DNA of 64,000 nt from Brevibacillus fortis (GCF_003013395.1 NZ_PXZM01000003.1:496001-560000), one strand, 5' to 3'; counted from the first letter of the stretch, positions 42,372 to 50,669 are shown. Numbers and translations: made by a program. The notes: generated from the sequence alone by a model not told the origin.

Positions 42372-44441
42372 TTACTCTTCCTGCACATCCATGATGCCCA
42401 ATTTTTCCATCTTGTAGTACAAACTGCGAATCGCGATTCCGAGGCGTTTCGCCGCAAGGGTGCGATTGCCTTTGGCTGCTGCCAGTTCCCGCAAAATGTG
42501 CTGGCGTTCTGCTTTTTCCACTGCTTCTTTTAATGTGGTACCAGTGGTGCCCTCTCGCTGGGTCTCTTCCTTTTTGGTCGAAACGATTCTTCTTTCCAGA
42601 GGGGGTAAATGCTCCGGCATAATGATGCGCTCGTTGATCCGCATATGAATCATCGCCCTGCCCAGTACATTCTCTAGCTCGCGTACATTGCCTGGCCAGT
42701 GATAGGACAGAAGCATCTGCAATGTTTCTTCATGCAGCTCTTCTACATTTCTTCCGTATTCCAGATTGGCTTTTCGCAGCAGATACAAAGCAATCGGCTT
42801 AATATCTTCCAAGCGCTGTCTGAGTGGCGGGATATGAATCGGTACGACGTGGAGACGATAGTACAGGTCTTCACGGAAACGTCCCGCTCCGATAGCAGCC
42901 TCCAGATTCACATGGGTAGCCGCAATGACGCGAACATCGATGTTGATTGGCTTCGTTCCACCAACTCGCACTACCTCTCGCTCCTGTAGGACGCGCAAAA
43001 GCATGACCTGCATGCTCATGGACAGCTCGCCGATCTCGTCCAAAAAGATCGTTCCACCGCTCGCTTCCTCAAACAGCCCCCGCTTTCCTCCTCGGCGCGC
43101 ACCTGTAAACGCACCTTCCTCATAACCGAAAAGCTCACTCTCCAAGAGGCTCTCTGAGATCGCTGCACAATTGACCCGGATGAATTGGTTGTATTTTCGT
43201 TCACTTGCATTATGTATGGCGTGGGCAAACAGTTCTTTCCCCGTTCCCGATTCTCCACGAAGAAGGACAGTTGCTGGTGTTGACGCTGCTTTTTTGGCTT
43301 GCTCGATCGCTTGCTGCATCGGCTCACTATAGCCAATTATGTCTGCAAAGCTATATTTTGCCTCCAGATTGCGTATGATACGCCGAGCTTTCTCCAGCTC
43401 TTCTGTCAGGCGCTTGAATTCGGAAACATCGTGAATGACGCCAACGCTGCCTTTCAGCTCTCCATCGACCAGAACAGGTGCAACATTGACCATAACGTCC
43501 TTGCGTTTTGGTCCCAATTTCATGGGGACGCCTCTCACTGCCTTCTTCGTTTTCAAGACTTGCATGTGCATACTATCGCCTTCGGAAATGTCTACCGTCG
43601 CTGGTTTGCCGATGATGTCATCTTGCGAAAAGCCCGTTAGCCTCGTATAGGCCGGGTTGATCAAAAGTCCATTTCCGTATTGGTCAACGACAGATATCGC
43701 TTCATCCGAAGATTGAATGATTGCTTGCAGCATGCTCTGCAAATCTTTCAAGTTCGTCACTTCTTCTGCCAAAACCATGATCTCTGTAATATCACGGAAA
43801 ATGGCGACAGCTCCGACAACTTCTCCTCGATCATTGCGGACGGGCACGCGGTTTGTAATAATCCGCGTCTGATTCGGCAAGACTTGCTCCTGATTCAATT
43901 CGGGAGAGCCTGTCTTTAATACAATATGTAACCGGGTGTTCGGTATACGCTCCGAAACTTTTGTATCCAGCACTTCACTCGCCTCAATGCCCATCAATCG
44001 CTCTGCAGCTTTATTGAACAGCGTAATAATTCCTTGGCGATTAACCCCGATGATCGCGTCATGCGTGGAGTCCAGCATCGTTTCCCGCTCCCGCTGATTT
44101 TGCATCAAGACCGCAATCAGCTTGTCGCGTTCCCGTATCAATTTCATGACGATTCTCGTAAACGTTCCTGGGATGAGCACCGTCTTATGGTTCTTTAATT
44201 GCCTGAGATGCTCATACTCCCCCAAATCCCCTGTAGCTTCTAAAATAACATCCAGATCCTCATCCAAATAAGGTCGATAATCTTGATCGACGGGAATCCC
44301 CAATGAACGAGCCAGCAGTATGCCTGGAGCGTCCGGCCGTTGATCTACGACGGCAACGACTTGTAATCGATCCATCTGGTTTAGCATCCGCAGGAGTGCT
44401 GTTCCACCACGTCCCGCACCAACGATGAGCAGCTTGTGCAT
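42372..44441 (-). CDS. bkdR: Sigma-54-dependent transcriptional activator BkdR
   Basis: A 689-residue enhancer-binding protein. Residues 1-110 resemble a Rossmann-like fold (LLIVGAGRGGTALL, then VVAVVDQRPDAPG). Two PAS domains follow at about 120-235 and 245-350. The AAA+ domain (about 370-600) has Walker A GESGTGKE, the sigma-54 contact loop EGAFTGARRGG and Walker B GGTIFLDEIGEL. A Fis-type HTH ends the protein (NRTLAAKRLGIAIRSLYYKM). It probably activates the downstream operon in response to branched-chain amino acids, as B. subtilis BkdR does. The ATG at 44441 follows GAGGGG. Confidence 0.93.
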   Translation of the reverse strand: MHKLLIVGAGRGGTALLRMLNQMDRLQVVAVVDQRPDAPGILLARSLGIPVDQDYRPYLDEDLDVILEATGDLGEYEHLRQLKNHKTVLIPGTFTRIVMKLIRERDKLIAVLMQNQRERETMLDSTHDAIIGVNRQGIITLFNKAAERLMGIEASEVLDTKVSERIPNTRLHIVLKTGSPELNQEQVLPNQTRIITNRVPVRNDRGEVVGAVAIFRDITEIMVLAEEVTNLKDLQSMLQAIIQSSDEAISVVDQYGNGLLINPAYTRLTGFSQDDIIGKPATVDISEGDSMHMQVLKTKKAVRGVPMKLGPKRKDVMVNVAPVLVDGELKGSVGVIHDVSEFKRLTEELEKARRIIRNLEAKYSFADIIGYSEPMQQAIEQAKKAASTPATVLLRGESGTGKELFAHAIHNASERKYNQFIRVNCAAISESLLESELFGYEEGAFTGARRGGKRGLFEEASGGTIFLDEIGELSMSMQVMLLRVLQEREVVRVGGTKPINIDVRVIAATHVNLEAAIGAGRFREDLYYRLHVVPIHIPPLRQRLEDIKPIALYLLRKANLEYGRNVEELHEETLQMLLSYHWPGNVRELENVLGRAMIHMRINERIIMPEHLPPLERRIVSTKKEETQREGTTGTTLKEAVEKAERQHILRELAAAKGNRTLAAKRLGIAIRSLYYKMEKLGIMDVQEE

Positions 44442-44657
44442 GCGAGAGACCCCTCACTTTTTGAACAACCTCTTTACGATCTTACTCGTTACCATTGTAC
44501 TCCAACAAATCGTTGATGGACAGGCGTTCTTCCCTAACGTGCGCTCGTTCGTGTGCAACAGGGACGGTGGACAAGGCAGTTCGCATCCGATATGATGAAT
44601 AGACCGTGCTGCAGTAGTTGAGGTAGTTCAGCGTTAGAGAAAGGGGTGACCCAACCC

Positions 44658-44918
44658 TTGGTTTTTCAGAAAATCATTGCACTCTTAATTATGGTAATCC
44701 CGGCAGCAATCGCCATGTACGGAATCAAATTAATCCGCGACGCATTCTTCTATTCGGCCTCTCCAGATGTTGGATTTTTGTGGGGAAAACTCATTTTAGG
44801 TATACTGGCTTTCGCCATCCCTGTATGGTTTATTGCCGGATTTATTCTCCATCACGAGCGCAAAAAAAATCGCGTACAGCCCCGTTTCATGGTTCCTGAA
44901 CCTGATGACGAGGACTAG
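44658..44918 (+). CDS. DUF2627 family small membrane protein (YqzF-like)
   Basis: An 86-residue protein with two membrane segments (about 5-25 and 45-65), a GIKLIRD motif between them and a charged C terminus (HHERKKNRVQPRF). It resembles B. subtilis YqzF, also near bkdR. The open frame begins with a GTG at 44646, but that GTG is part of the perfect Shine-Dalgarno AAAGGGGTGA. A TTG 8 nt later at 44658 is the more likely start. The stop overlaps the stop of the converging gene at 44915. The function is unknown. Confidence 0.8.
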   Translation: MVFQKIIALLIMVIPAAIAMYGIKLIRDAFFYSASPDVGFLWGKLILGILAFAIPVWFIAGFILHHERKKNRVQPRFMVPEPDDED

Positions 44919-45838
44919 ACCAAACCGGACGAGCCAGTCTGGTTTTTTTTATTTTCTGCTCCTGTAGCTCTCCCCCATTGATCGAGTCGATGGAGCCAAC
45001 CGACCTGTTCGATAACGCGGGAAAACGAGCAAAATTCTGCCGCAATCTGAAGACACAAAAAAAGAACGAGCATGCACACCTGTACATAAACGGGGGTCCC
45101 GATGACAAAGGTAAAGCCCGCTGCAAATCCCAAAGCATTCGACCCTGTATCTCCGAGCATGATTTTGCCGCCAGCGTCATGGGGAAACATGAGTATACTT
45201 GCAATGAAAACAGGGATCAAAAAAATCCAGTTTGCCGTCGCTGCACTGGCCCACATTATCCATAGGCCAAAAGCGCCTGCCAGTGCTGTTAGACACCAAA
45301 ACATTTTGAGCGCCCGTCCAGGCCTCAAATCAAACAAGTTAATAATATTGGGGGAGAGTGCAAGTAAACCAAAGGAAACAATACCTGACCACAACGAGTT
45401 CGAAAGAGTTAAGGAAAGACAAAAAGCCGTGCTTGTCCCACCAATCAGCTTCCACATGCCGCTCGTCATTCGCCTCTCTCTCCATAACACGCCGAAATGT
45501 CCACGAAAGCCTTTTGCATCTCGATCTGATGCGCGATCATCACGCCATCCCCAAAATGCCATTATAAGCATTCCTATTACGAATAAAATACCGTGCAGGA
45601 GAAGCTCGCTTTTGGCCCCTCTGAGCAAAAGCAGTCCTACGAGCACAATCCCGGTTATAGCGCTCGAATATACGAGGATGAGCCCTCCCGCTGTCAGCAC
45701 GGGGTCTCCATCGTAATTGAATCGACTCATCCCCAGTGCGCAGAGCTTTTGGGTAACCATTTTATGCAGCAGGCGGTTAAGCACTAGCGGAAAAACGACC
45801 GCGAAGAGCAGCATGAGGACTATGATTTTCGTTTCCAC
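44915..45838 (-). CDS. MraY/WecA-like phospho-sugar transferase (glycosyltransferase 4 family)
   Basis: A 307-residue polytopic membrane protein with eight or more hydrophobic segments. Family marks are GGDP-like YDGDPVLTAGG near residue 43, WRDDRASDRDAKGFRGH near 98, the NIINLFDLRPGRALK catalytic region near 163 and MLGDTGSNALGF near 225. Such proteins transfer a phospho-sugar from UDP to undecaprenyl phosphate. Here the first aspartate cluster differs from MraY, so the substrate cannot be assigned. The GTG at 45838 has GGAGGGG upstream. It overlaps the glycosyltransferase gene by 19 nt and is the last gene of the steA-like cluster. Confidence 0.8.
   Translation of the reverse strand: METKIIVLMLLFAVVFPLVLNRLLHKMVTQKLCALGMSRFNYDGDPVLTAGGLILVYSSAITGIVLVGLLLLRGAKSELLLHGILFVIGMLIMAFWGWRDDRASDRDAKGFRGHFGVLWRERRMTSGMWKLIGGTSTAFCLSLTLSNSLWSGIVSFGLLALSPNIINLFDLRPGRALKMFWCLTALAGAFGLWIMWASAATANWIFLIPVFIASILMFPHDAGGKIMLGDTGSNALGFAAGFTFVIGTPVYVQVCMLVLFLCLQIAAEFCSFSRVIEQVGWLHRLDQWGRATGAENKKNQTGSSGLV
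44922..44950 (+). terminator. Terminator of the DUF2627 gene
   Basis: AAACCGGAC/GTCTGGTTT stem (one G-T pair) followed by eight T residues in total. It lies inside the 3' end of the converging minus-strand gene, whose last codons therefore encode the hairpin. Confidence 0.85.
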
Positions 45839-46512
45839 TCCTGCCCCTCCCACCATTTCCAGCATAACGTTCGGCTAATCGCGACAAACTCTTTCCCACG
45901 ATGGCGGAAGCCTGCCCAATCGTTTTTCGTTTCACGGTGCGAAAAAAAGACAGGGACCTCTGCTACACGATACCCTGCCCGCAAAGCATCGACAGTGAGC
46001 CCCACCTCAATGCCAAATCCTTTATCCTGACTCCCCAACCGGTTAAGAAGCTCGCGACGAATTGCCCGTTGTCCCGATAAAGGAGCTCTTGCTTCAAAGC
46101 CTGTCAACATCCGGATGCCATGATGGGCCAAGCCTTTTGCTAATCCGAGACCTGCTTTTACTTGCGGAGGCGGAAGAACAGCTACGGCCATATCACAAAC
46201 ATCTTGCAGAACCGGCGCAAGCAAATGTGCGGCTTCTGCTGCGCTGTCTCGCAAATCACCGTCGAGAAGCATGACCACATCCCCGCTGGCGCACTTCCAG
46301 CCCAGTTGAACAGCAGCACCTTTCCCTTGATTGCGCGGCGCACGAATCACCTTATCCGCCCACTTGCTTGCGATATCTGCCGTCTCATCTTTACTGCCAT
46401 CATCGACGACGATTAATTCATCACAAAAAAAGCGTTCACGGATGGCACGAAGTGTATCACCGATGGAAGCCTGTTCGTTGAACGCTGGGATGACGACGCT
46501 AACTTTTTTCAC
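45820..46512 (-). CDS. Family 2 glycosyltransferase
   Basis: A 230-residue GT-A glycosyltransferase: VSVVIPAFNEQASIGDTL at the N terminus, the DELIVVDDGSKDETADIA nucleotide-sugar motif near residue 31, APRNQGKGAAVQLGW near 57, the metal-binding VMLLDGDL near 80 and an acceptor-side GFGIEVGLTVDALRAGYRV segment near 180. It has no membrane domain of its own. The GTG at 46512 has GAAGGA upstream; the frame is open for 53 further codons that lie inside the previous gene. It overlaps the steB-like gene by 14 nt. It resembles enzymes that glycosylate lipid carriers, in agreement with the MraY-like gene that follows. Confidence 0.87.
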   Translation of the reverse strand: MKKVSVVIPAFNEQASIGDTLRAIRERFFCDELIVVDDGSKDETADIASKWADKVIRAPRNQGKGAAVQLGWKCASGDVVMLLDGDLRDSAAEAAHLLAPVLQDVCDMAVAVLPPPQVKAGLGLAKGLAHHGIRMLTGFEARAPLSGQRAIRRELLNRLGSQDKGFGIEVGLTVDALRAGYRVAEVPVFFSHRETKNDWAGFRHRGKEFVAISRTLCWKWWEGQEWKRKS

Positions 46513-47053
46513 GCGAGTCCTTCCTCTCTGCCAATCTATTTTGCACTTGCTCCAAAAGTGACCATTGTTTGGCAGGAGAGTCTGGCACTTCTCCAACCTG
46601 AATCCAGGAATTCGCCTGTTTTTCCCGTAGCCAAAGTGGTGCTTGCCTGGCGACAACCAAAAGCACGCCATCTTCCCAACTGTTTCCCTCGCGATAAGAA
46701 ACCACTTCTATCCCTACTGAATACATCAGTTGCTTAATCCGTTCAGCAACGTTGCCATCCTCCTGCCAAACATACACCTTACTTCCCGCAAGTTCATCCA
46801 CATAGCGTATGCTCATGAGTTGGACGACCTCTTCGTTGCTGCGCGCAACTTCCTTGAGCAATCGATTCATTTGCTGCCTTAATTCATGGTTGCTTTTGAG
46901 AGCGTGATCGTACTTTGCTTCCATTTTGGAAAGAATCTCTTTTGTTCCTTGCGAAATCCATGAATGGCCTGCCGTCCCTCCTAACAAGATACCTACCCCA
47001 AGTGCGACAAATATGGCAGCCAGTGAAATCAAATGATAGCGGAAGGGTATCAT
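46499..47053 (-). CDS. SteB/MctB-like membrane protein (DUF3186, 'copper transporter' family)
   Basis: A 184-residue protein: a short N terminus, one membrane segment (MIPFRYHLISLAAIFVALGV, residues 1-20), a coiled coil (about 38-80) and an extracytoplasmic alpha/beta domain. The sequence RYHLISLAAIF is typical of the MctB family. Corynebacterial SteB, partner of SteA at the division site, is of this family. The name copper transporter comes from the mycobacterial member and is probably misleading here. The ATG at 47053 has GGAGG 5 nt upstream. It lies 25 nt downstream of the steA-like gene. Confidence 0.8.
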   Translation of the reverse strand: MIPFRYHLISLAAIFVALGVGILLGGTAGHSWISQGTKEILSKMEAKYDHALKSNHELRQQMNRLLKEVARSNEEVVQLMSIRYVDELAGSKVYVWQEDGNVAERIKQLMYSVGIEVVSYREGNSWEDGVLLVVARQAPLWLREKQANSWIQVGEVPDSPAKQWSLLEQVQNRLAERKDSREKS

Positions 47054-47078
47054 GTATACCTCCATGAAAGTGCGTTGT

Positions 47079-48245
47079 TCATAAAGCCCAAGTCCGCCAC
47101 TGGGTCCAGATCATGTGTACAGCATGTCGGGCGATTGGATTAATGACGAGCGCGGCTGAAACAGGTAGAAGCATAGCGACTATACACCAACTCCACAGTT
47201 TCCATGACTCGCTCGGCCGATAGAGATGACTAACTCCTTTGGCATCAATTAGCTTCGTCCCGATCTTCGTGCGGACCAATAACGTGCTCGCCATACCTTT
47301 GCGCCCTTTTTCCAGAAAATCAATCATACTAGTATGGGCGCCGATCGTGACGATCAGTTCAGCCTCCTTTTCGTACGCTAATAGCATCGCCACATCTTCG
47401 CTCGTACCGGGCGCAGGCAAGACATGACACGGTAAACCGAGAGCTTTTATACGGGTCGTTCCAGGTGCTGTTCCATCCACAAAAGCATGTACGACGATCT
47501 CCGCACCGCTTTGGAGCGCTCTGTCCGAGACACTGTCCATATCTCCCACAATCAGGTCTGGACGATACCCTGCAGCCATGAGAGCATCTGCACCGCCATC
47601 GACTCCGATCAATACAGGACGATATTCCCGAATGTAGGAAGAAAGCGTCAGTAAGTCCTCTTTGTAATGTTTACCGCGAACGACGACAACCACATGTCGC
47701 TGTTCCATTTTTGTATGTAATCGCACATGGCAAAGTGGTTTTAAAAATAGGTCTTTTTCCTTGCTAGCGTACAAAAGTGTATTGTCAATAAACGAAGAGA
47801 GTGTGTCATCCAACTTATCGTGTGCTTCATGCCATCGGTTTAAAACGGATGGCACCGTAACTTGCAGCAACCTACATACATGGACCCACTTCTCTTCCAG
47901 AAAGATGTACAGATTTTCTTCAAGGATCGTTGCATACTTGCCTTCGATCCATTCCATGAACGAATCCGACACATCTACATCCAACACTTCATAGAGTGTG
48001 ACACCGTTTGTTAAAAGTCGACGAGCCCCTTCAGCCGGGTATTGCCCCGTCATGAATGGCGAAAGGTTAAGGACGACTTTTACCCCTCTTTCCAACAAGG
48101 ACTGTGCTGCTATTTCATCAACGTCCGGGTGATCAATGATGGCGATATGATGGGAGTGGAGACGTTTGCACAACTGCTTCGTCTTCAGATCAGCTGCTAC
48201 GACAGCCATGAATGAATGTGCTGCAGAACCTTTTTGTTTGCCCAC
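47079..48245 (-). CDS. SteA-like putative cytokinetic ring protein
   Basis: A 388-residue protein. The N-terminal region (about 1-180) ends before a central thiamine-pyrophosphokinase-like domain (about 190-310: IGVDGGADALMAAGYRPDLI, VGDMDSVSDRAL, LPAPGTSEDVAML). One C-terminal membrane segment follows at about 345-370. This layout matches SteA, a divisome-associated protein in Corynebacterium that works with SteB. The GTG at 48245 has GGAGGTG 6 nt upstream. It leads a four-gene operon with the SteB-like, GT2 and MraY-like genes. B. subtilis has no obvious counterpart. The biochemical function is not established. Confidence 0.83.
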   Translation of the reverse strand: MGKQKGSAAHSFMAVVAADLKTKQLCKRLHSHHIAIIDHPDVDEIAAQSLLERGVKVVLNLSPFMTGQYPAEGARRLLTNGVTLYEVLDVDVSDSFMEWIEGKYATILEENLYIFLEEKWVHVCRLLQVTVPSVLNRWHEAHDKLDDTLSSFIDNTLLYASKEKDLFLKPLCHVRLHTKMEQRHVVVVVRGKHYKEDLLTLSSYIREYRPVLIGVDGGADALMAAGYRPDLIVGDMDSVSDRALQSGAEIVVHAFVDGTAPGTTRIKALGLPCHVLPAPGTSEDVAMLLAYEKEAELIVTIGAHTSMIDFLEKGRKGMASTLLVRTKIGTKLIDAKGVSHLYRPSESWKLWSWCIVAMLLPVSAALVINPIARHAVHMIWTQWRTWAL

Positions 48246-48262
48246 TTTTCCACCTCCGCTCT

Positions 48263-48292
48263 TAGTATGCTAAATATTTCCTTGCTACATGC
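48263..48292 (-). promoter_or_regulatory. Sigma-G-like promoter sequence ahead of the steA-like operon
   Basis: Minus-strand GCATG, 18-nt spacer, CATACTA: the same elements as at the spoVA promoter and a full match to the sigma-G consensus. The predicted start near 48256 would leave a leader of only 11 nt that keeps just GAGGTG of the Shine-Dalgarno, which speaks against it. A weak sigma-A reading (TTGCAT, 16 nt, TAGCAT) overlaps. Confidence 0.45.
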
Positions 48293-48340
48293 AAAAAACG
48301 GTCCCATCATGTTTCATGAAAATATCGAGATGTTTTTCAC

Positions 48341-48376
48341 AAAAAAAAGAAGCTGTGCAAATGCACAACCTCTTTT
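48341..48376 (-). terminator. Terminator of the DUF2759 gene
   Basis: AGAGGTTGTGCA pairs with TGCACAGCTTCT (imperfect) and is followed by eight T residues on the minus strand. Confidence 0.85.
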
Positions 48377-48399
48377 AAGCGAAGCGTTTTCAGTTTAAT

Positions 48400-48576
48400 C
48401 TACGCACCCTTGACCATGTAGTAAATGATCAAACCATCTGCGAACAGGAACACCACCAAAGATACAAAGCCAAATAAGATTGCAAATGTGTTTTTCGCTT
48501 TGATGGAACTCAAACAGCCCCAAGCAATAAAGAATGTGAAGATAAACATCAGGATGTCAAATAAAACGATTTTCAT
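48400..48576 (-). CDS. DUF2759-like small membrane protein
   Basis: A 58-residue protein with two membrane segments (about 4-22 and 33-53) joined by SSIKAKNTFAILFG. The shape and this loop resemble the DUF2759 (YqgW-like) family. ATG at 48576 with AAGGAG 9 nt upstream is preferred to an ATG at 48597. It is a single-gene unit with its own terminator, of unknown function. Confidence 0.68.
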   Translation of the reverse strand: MKIVLFDILMFIFTFFIAWGCLSSIKAKNTFAILFGFVSLVVFLFADGLIIYYMVKGA

Positions 48577-48692
48577 GAACGACAACTCCTTCACCATGAT
48601 GACGCAAACCGGAATACAATGGCAATTCCATTATATAGCTTCACGTATTATGAGACAAGCATATCCAAATTTGTGAACAAAAAGTTTCACAA

Positions 48693-49496
48693 TTATTCCC
48701 CTTTTATTGTGCCACATGTTGCGCTACCTATCCATATACTCCAGCAATCTTGCTCAATCCATTTTACTTGCCCGGCTACATGATCATGGATGGTATGAAC
48801 GAGGTCTTTCAGTTCCACATCTGTCAATTGATGCAAAATGGAGCGGCCTTTTCTTGATAGCAAGTCAGCTTGGAGTTCAGACCAGCTATCGTATTCGCGT
48901 CTTGTCTCCCATAACGTAGTTTTGTTCACCTGTTCAAGCCCTGCTAACTTCATCGTGTTCTGCACCGTTGTATCATCCGGTCTGCGTGTCTGTTCTATCG
49001 TGAGCAATCGCGGGAATCGGGTAAAGAAATAGCCGCGAAAATGAGTCGGCGAGGCTGGCATTTTGACATCTTCCATCGTCCGGTCTTGGATCAGGCATAT
49101 TCCCCCCGGTGCCAATAACCTGATCACTTCTTTAAAAAACTTCTGCAAGTCTTGTTCAGGAAAATGATGGATCAATGCGCGAGCAAATACAATATCCGCA
49201 CAGTGACTTGGTAAGCCTGTTGCACGGGCATCCCCCTGTGCAATCGAAATCTTCGGATCGTCAGCGCATTGCTCTCTCGCCGCTTCTACCATCACATGGG
49301 AAAAGTCAACGCCCGTGACAGTAGCAGCCCCTAACCCAGACCAAGCCTTACTGTAAATTCCACCGCCACAACCGATGTCCACGACGTTTTTTCCCACGGG
49401 ATTGATGAGTGACAGGATCGTCTGACTCCACGAATCGTCTGCGGTTCTTCCTGTATAGCTCAGCTGGTTTTTCTCAGCGTGAAAATCAATCGTCAT
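48693..49496 (-). CDS. Class I SAM-dependent methyltransferase
   Basis: A 267-residue protein of the methyltransferase-11 type. SAM motif I is NVVDIGCGGGIYSKAW at about residues 37-52, the acidic loop VTGVDFSHVMVE near 60, and motif IV/post-motifs ADIVFARALIHHF and LLAPGGICLIQDRT near 99 and 128. The C-terminal third (about 165-267) is family-specific. The substrate is unknown. The start overlaps the VOC gene stop by 4 nt, making it the last gene of a three-gene operon. Confidence 0.85.
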   Translation of the reverse strand: MTIDFHAEKNQLSYTGRTADDSWSQTILSLINPVGKNVVDIGCGGGIYSKAWSGLGAATVTGVDFSHVMVEAAREQCADDPKISIAQGDARATGLPSHCADIVFARALIHHFPEQDLQKFFKEVIRLLAPGGICLIQDRTMEDVKMPASPTHFRGYFFTRFPRLLTIEQTRRPDDTTVQNTMKLAGLEQVNKTTLWETRREYDSWSELQADLLSRKGRSILHQLTDVELKDLVHTIHDHVAGQVKWIEQDCWSIWIGSATCGTIKGE

Positions 49497-49873
49497 TCCT
49501 GCTTCGCCTCCATGAACTCCAGTCGGTTTCCAAATGGATCCTCTGTGAAAAAGCGGATAAGGTGAGGGATTTCTTCGTCAATCCGAATCGATACCCCATG
49601 TGCTTGCAGATGCTCCATTAGCGAGCCAATGTTTTGCACGAGGAATGCGGGATGTGCTTTTTTCGCGGGAATGAACCCTTCTTCGATTCCAATATGAATC
49701 ATTTGAGCGCCACATTGAAACCATACACCACCTCGAACGAGAAGCTTCTCTGGCTTTGGAACCTCGGGCATTCCCAAAAGCTCACCGAAAAACTTGCGCG
49801 CTACGTCCTCTGCTCCGGCTGGTGCTGCTAATTGTATATGATCGAGCCCAATCCATTCATGCTTTGTTGTCAT
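49493..49873 (-). CDS. VOC family (glyoxalase-like) protein
   Basis: A 126-residue protein with the fold marks of the VOC superfamily: GLDHIQLAAPAGAEDVARKFF at the N terminus (first metal-ligand His; split as GLDHIQLAAPAG), MIHIGIEEGF near residue 60 and FFTEDPFGNRLEFME at the C terminus. Such proteins are dioxygenases, lyases or resistance proteins; the activity cannot be told. The ATG at 49873 has GAGGAGG upstream. It overlaps the preceding methyltransferase gene by 17 nt and the next by 4 nt. Confidence 0.85.
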   Translation of the reverse strand: MTTKHEWIGLDHIQLAAPAGAEDVARKFFGELLGMPEVPKPEKLLVRGGVWFQCGAQMIHIGIEEGFIPAKKAHPAFLVQNIGSLMEHLQAHGVSIRIDEEIPHLIRFFTEDPFGNRLEFMEAKQE

Positions 49874-50669
49874 CTTCTTCGTTTCCTCCTCTTTTCTTGC
49901 ACAGAACCATCCATTCGTCAATCTGATGGGTCAATACTCTGCCTTCCTTACTCGTAAGTCCTAGATATTCCTTTTGTTCATCTGTAGCGTTCAGCAGCAT
50001 TTTTTCGACGGCCGCTTCCTGCTCAGATGATTCGGAAGTGCGCTGGACCCACGGTAAAAACTCAAACTTTTTTTTGCGTTGTTGCTGCTTTTGTGGGGCC
50101 AAGCCATTCGCTTCACACAAATCGCGCCATTCACTTACGGAAAGACAGCGAACATGACTGGGATCGCGTGTTTTCTCTACCTCATTTATGAATGCCGAGA
50201 GTGACGACTCCTCAGGTGAAACGTTGTCGATGAACAGAAACAACCCACCAGGGGACAGCACTCGACTCACCTCATAAACAAAAGCCGCGGGATCTGGAAA
50301 ATGATGAGCCGCGATTCGGCATGTGACGATCTCAAATGATTCATCGAGAAACGGGAGTGATTCTGCATCGGCCTGAACATACATCACATTTTTGACAAGT
50401 GCTGTATCATTAGCCGCAGACGCCGCCATAAGCATCGGGCGAGTCAAGTCCGTGGCGACGACCAAGCTCACATGTGGAGCCAATGTCCTCGCTACGTGCC
50501 CACCTCCTGTGGCGATATCCAGTGCCCGCCACTTCTCTGATGGCTGCATCCACTCCACCATCAGTTCTAGGTCGCTGCCTTTTGCATGCGTCTTGCTTTG
50601 CACGTATTGCTCCGCATTTTTTCCAAATTGCGCTTGCACAGCCTGTTTAATCTCCTCATGATTCTTCAT
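49857..50669 (-). CDS. UbiE/YcgJ-type SAM-dependent methyltransferase
   Basis: A 270-residue methyltransferase: QFGKNAEQYVQS near residue 14, SAM motif I ALDIATGGGHVARTL near 50, VVATDLTRPMLMAA near 71, IVTCRIAAHHFPDPAAFVYE near 112 and LSPGGLFLFIDNVSPEE near 137. The C-terminal part carries SVSEWRDLCEANGL and a KQQQRKKKFEF stretch. ATG at 50669 with AGGAGGTG 6 nt upstream. It is the first gene of the operon and lies opposite a LysR regulator. The substrate is unknown. Confidence 0.87.
   Translation of the reverse strand: MKNHEEIKQAVQAQFGKNAEQYVQSKTHAKGSDLELMVEWMQPSEKWRALDIATGGGHVARTLAPHVSLVVATDLTRPMLMAASAANDTALVKNVMYVQADAESLPFLDESFEIVTCRIAAHHFPDPAAFVYEVSRVLSPGGLFLFIDNVSPEESSLSAFINEVEKTRDPSHVRCLSVSEWRDLCEANGLAPQKQQQRKKKFEFLPWVQRTSESSEQEAAVEKMLLNATDEQKEYLGLTSKEGRVLTHQIDEWMVLCKKRGGNEEDDNKA

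Noticed and set aside
46499..47053. Naming the SteB-like protein a copper transporter
   Set aside because: The family name comes from mycobacterial MctB. The single membrane span, coiled coil and SteA-like partner gene point to an envelope or division role, and no copper-binding motif is seen.
48693..50669. Restriction-modification system built on the two methyltransferases
   Set aside because: Neither has DNA-methyltransferase motifs (DPPY or PC); both are small-molecule type, and no nuclease gene is present.
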